Of a stretch of DNA of 64,000 bases, positions 62,000 through 64,000 are shown in pieces. A program made the translations under genes and the position numbers. Numbering within the stretch: position 1 is the first letter of the stretch; every line of letters starts with the position of its first letter. The DNA is from Tamlana carrageenivorans. GTDB lineage: Bacteria; Bacteroidota; Bacteroidia; Flavobacteriales; Flavobacteriaceae. Below the pieces are notes generated by a model. The model searched no databases. It was given only the letters and a program-made list of their open reading frames with translations, and was not told the origin of the DNA. Location: positions 3,739,501 to 3,803,500 of the forward strand of contig NZ_CP025938.1 in the NCBI RefSeq assembly GCF_002893765.1, read 5' to 3'.

Positions 62000-62987
62000 T
62001 CAAGGACATGGGATGTTTATTCCTGGTGATGGCTAAAATTTCTGAAACAATAGACACAGCAATCTCTTGAGGTGTTTCAGAACCTATATTTAACCCTGCG
62101 GGACCATGAACTAAATCCAAAAACTCGGTATCCAACTCGGGACAGTAAGTCATAAGTTGCGATAACAAATCTTCTCGTCGTCTGGCTGGGCCTAACACAC
62201 CGATATAATTAGGATGACATTTTGAAAGTGCCACTAAATACCTTAAATCGTAGGCGAAATTGTGAGTCATAAGCACAACAGCTGTTTGTTGATCTACCAA
62301 ACTAAAATCTACCGTTTCAGGTGTTGTTGCCCATAAGGTTTCTGCACTAGGAAATTCTTTTATTGATTTATTTTCTTTTATATTAGATACGATAATTACT
62401 TCCCACCCTGTTAACGCCGCATATTTACACAATTGCACAGCATCGTGTTCGGCACCAATAATAATCAGTTTAAAACATGGCGGCATGGTTTGACTAAATA
62501 TTGATTTCTTATCTAGTTGCTGATTTTTCAAACGAGGGTTTAAAGGATACACTTCATCATCTATATGAACCATAGTTCCGAAGGCCTTTGACATTTTCAC
62601 CTCTTTTTCGTAATACGATTTTAACTGAAAAGACTTTCTAAGCATTAAACAAGTTTTAAAAACACTTTCAAAAGAAACATGCGGTTCATATGGTTCAATT
62701 AAAATATACAAAACACCTTCACAACCCAGGCGGTATCTACCATCATAGGTCATTATTTTTGCTATATCTGTTTTAAAAATAGACTCGGCTTGCAAAACAA
62801 TTTCCTTTTCAACACAACCTCCACTTACCGCTCCTGTGAGCGTGCCGTTTTCAGTAATAAGCATTCTAACCCCAGGCCTGCGATAAGAAGAACCATCTAA
62901 ATCTACAACAGAAGCTAACACCGATTTTAATCCGCATTCCTTCGCCTCGACAGCTGCTTTTACGATATTTTTAAATTCGTGAGTCAT
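61965..62987 (-). CDS. xdhC: XdhC/CoxI-family molybdoenzyme maturation protein
   Basis: The 340-residue protein has the XdhC N-terminal domain (LASVVDLDGSSYRRPGVRML, GAVSGGCVEKEIVL) and C-terminal Rossmann-like domain (LIIIGAEHDAVQLCKYAALTGW; LGPARRREDLL). Family knowledge: XdhC binds the molybdenum cofactor, promotes its sulphuration and inserts it into hydroxylases. It sits 17 nt after the IorB-like gene and overlaps the nucleotidyltransferase gene, forming one Mo-hydroxylase operon. Typical length. Confidence 0.92.
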   Translation of the reverse strand: MTHEFKNIVKAAVEAKECGLKSVLASVVDLDGSSYRRPGVRMLITENGTLTGAVSGGCVEKEIVLQAESIFKTDIAKIMTYDGRYRLGCEGVLYILIEPYEPHVSFESVFKTCLMLRKSFQLKSYYEKEVKMSKAFGTMVHIDDEVYPLNPRLKNQQLDKKSIFSQTMPPCFKLIIIGAEHDAVQLCKYAALTGWEVIIVSNIKENKSIKEFPSAETLWATTPETVDFSLVDQQTAVVLMTHNFAYDLRYLVALSKCHPNYIGVLGPARRREDLLSQLMTYCPELDTEFLDLVHGPAGLNIGSETPQEIAVSIVSEILAITRNKHPMSLSEKQGRIHQEK

Positions 62988-63004
62988 AAAATGCTTTCCG
63001 TTAA

Positions 63005-64000
63005 TTAGCTCAATACCTTTTCTTGCTCATTAAAATGTTTCATAAGCGGAAACTTATAAATTCGTTTTCCTGTTGCGGCATATATGGCGTTAGAAACCGC
63101 TGCGCCTATGGGCGGCAAAGTAGGTTCGCCCAGTCCCGTTGGTGCCAAATCGCTTTCTACAAAATATACATCAACTTTTGGCGTTTCTGCCATTCTTATT
63201 AATTGATAGTTATTAAAATTATTGGATTGTGGCACGCCGTCTTTAAAGGATAAATCGGCGTACATAGCATGCCCAAGACCATCAATCACCCCGCCTTTAG
63301 CTTGCTGCAACGCCCCAGTAGGATTTACCACAATGCCGCAATCTACAGCGCAAGTCACTTTTTTAACTATCGGATTGCCATGTTCCAGAACTATTTCAGC
63401 TATTTCGGCAACATGGGTATTATGACTATAATACACTGAAAAACCTTGGTAAACACCTGGTTTAGTTTGTCCCCATTTTGCTTTTTCGGCGACCAATTTT
63501 ATTACGCCCTCTAGACGCTCCGGACTGTATTGAATGCGTTCGTCTGGGGTGCCTTTTACATTTTGAATTAAATTTAAGTGTAATTGAATGCGATCTATGT
63601 TCAACTCCTGAGCCAATTCATCGAAAAAACTCTGTTCAGCACTAGCCAAAAAATTCGTGTATGGGGCTCGCCATGCCCCGGTGGTAATACTGTTTTTATA
63701 GGTTGCACTATCCACCTGATAATTTTCTATGGCGCCAGCTGGAAAAAAATCGGCAATAATACCATACATACTGCCATTAGCACAGGCCTCTTTAAGGTGA
63801 TAGCCTGTAATTTTTCCGTTTTTAATGGCTGCAGCAATGCGATATTTCACCGCAGGTCTGTATACTCCCGTAGTCATATCGTTTTCTCTAGCAGATACCA
63901 TTTTTATGGGTTTTCGAACAGTATCGGCAATTTCGGCCACTTCAAAAACAAAATCGGTATAAAGCCTTCTTCCAAAACCACCACCAATACGTGTCATGTT
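63005..64000 (-). CDS. Isoquinoline-1-oxidoreductase-like molybdopterin subunit, C-terminal part
   Basis: The open frame runs to the right edge, so the 5' end is missing. The visible ~331 residues include MTRIGGGFGRR (molybdopterin contact), CAVDCGIVVNPTGALQQAKGG and GLGEPTLPPIGAAVSNAIYA with the conserved catalytic Glu of xanthine-oxidase-family enzymes. It belongs to the IorB-like subgroup (single large subunit, often exported with a cytochrome c and a [2Fe-2S] partner). The substrate is unknown; aldehydes and N-heterocycles are typical. It is followed by xdhC. Confidence 0.9.
   Translation of the reverse strand, partial: NMTRIGGGFGRRLYTDFVFEVAEIADTVRKPIKMVSARENDMTTGVYRPAVKYRIAAAIKNGKITGYHLKEACANGSMYGIIADFFPAGAIENYQVDSATYKNSITTGAWRAPYTNFLASAEQSFFDELAQELNIDRIQLHLNLIQNVKGTPDERIQYSPERLEGVIKLVAEKAKWGQTKPGVYQGFSVYYSHNTHVAEIAEIVLEHGNPIVKKVTCAVDCGIVVNPTGALQQAKGGVIDGLGHAMYADLSFKDGVPQSNNFNNYQLIRMAETPKVDVYFVESDLAPTGLGEPTLPPIGAAVSNAIYAATGKRIYKFPLMKHFNEQEKVLS

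Noticed and set aside
1..64000. CRISPR array, rRNA or tRNA genes
   Set aside because: No regularly spaced repeats, no rRNA-like sequence and no cloverleaf were found on either strand.

Overview
The window looks like chromosomal DNA of a marine-type member of the Flavobacteriaceae (Bacteroidota). It is AT-rich and densely packed with long minus-strand operons. Shine-Dalgarno sites are weak or absent, and several upstream regions carry the Bacteroidota -7 promoter box TAnnTTTG. The gene content fits that group: BshC (bacillithiol), Bacteroidota-type ParC/ParE, AcnB, guaA next to a LysM lipoprotein-like gene, SurA-like foldases, an ISAon1-like ISL3 insertion sequence and a Bacteroidota nitrate-assimilation cluster. 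No rRNA, tRNA or CRISPR array was found. The assignment rests on protein recognition, not on a database search.

Layout. 1-6169: start of pbpC and a giant alpha-2-macroglobulin lipoprotein (periplasmic protection and repair pair). 6382-7823: a complete insertion sequence with an exact 8-bp target duplication. 7906-16471: acnB, then a foldase operon (two parvulin isomerases and one lipoprotein) ending in a MoxR ATPase. 16608-24203: small conserved proteins, a LysM/periplasmic-binding protein, guaA, a PLP decarboxylase and bshC, with two palindromic repeat elements. 24473-29156: a plus-strand operon of a PhoX-like lipoprotein with a collagen-like tract, a di-haem peroxidase and an outer-membrane-associated protein. 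29160-36330: an endonuclease/phosphatase-fold protein, parC, an unlisted 48-aa gene, parE, a MITE-like repeat and an EamA exporter.

36662-54593 is the highlight: a nitrate-assimilation region. It holds a rubredoxin fusion protein, a nitrate reductase fused to its own FAD/NAD(P)H and [2Fe-2S] modules, a NarK transporter with an extra barrel-like domain, nirB, nirD, a DUF4202 gene, a NarX-like sensor kinase, a RidA protein, a NarL-like regulator and an FdhF/YdeP-like molybdoenzyme. An identical 24-bp palindrome (half-sites AAATTAAGTAT and ATACTTAATTT around AA) lies upstream of both nasA and narK. Variants lie directly upstream of nirB and the response regulator. This suggests a NarX/NarL-like regulon with a distinctive operator. 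The nasA leader also contains four segments that can pair 1:2, 2:3 or 3:4, the last pair followed by a T-rich run, which looks like an attenuator or riboswitch. A toxin-antitoxin pair and a decayed gene bordered by REP-like hairpins sit between the two nitrate gene blocks.

54715-64000: a LacI regulator, a stretch of decayed genes with a 21-A homopolymer, a xylose operon (xylB-xylA-xylE) and a molybdenum-hydroxylase operon (IorB-like subunit cut by the window edge, XdhC-like maturation protein, MobA-like nucleotidyltransferase).
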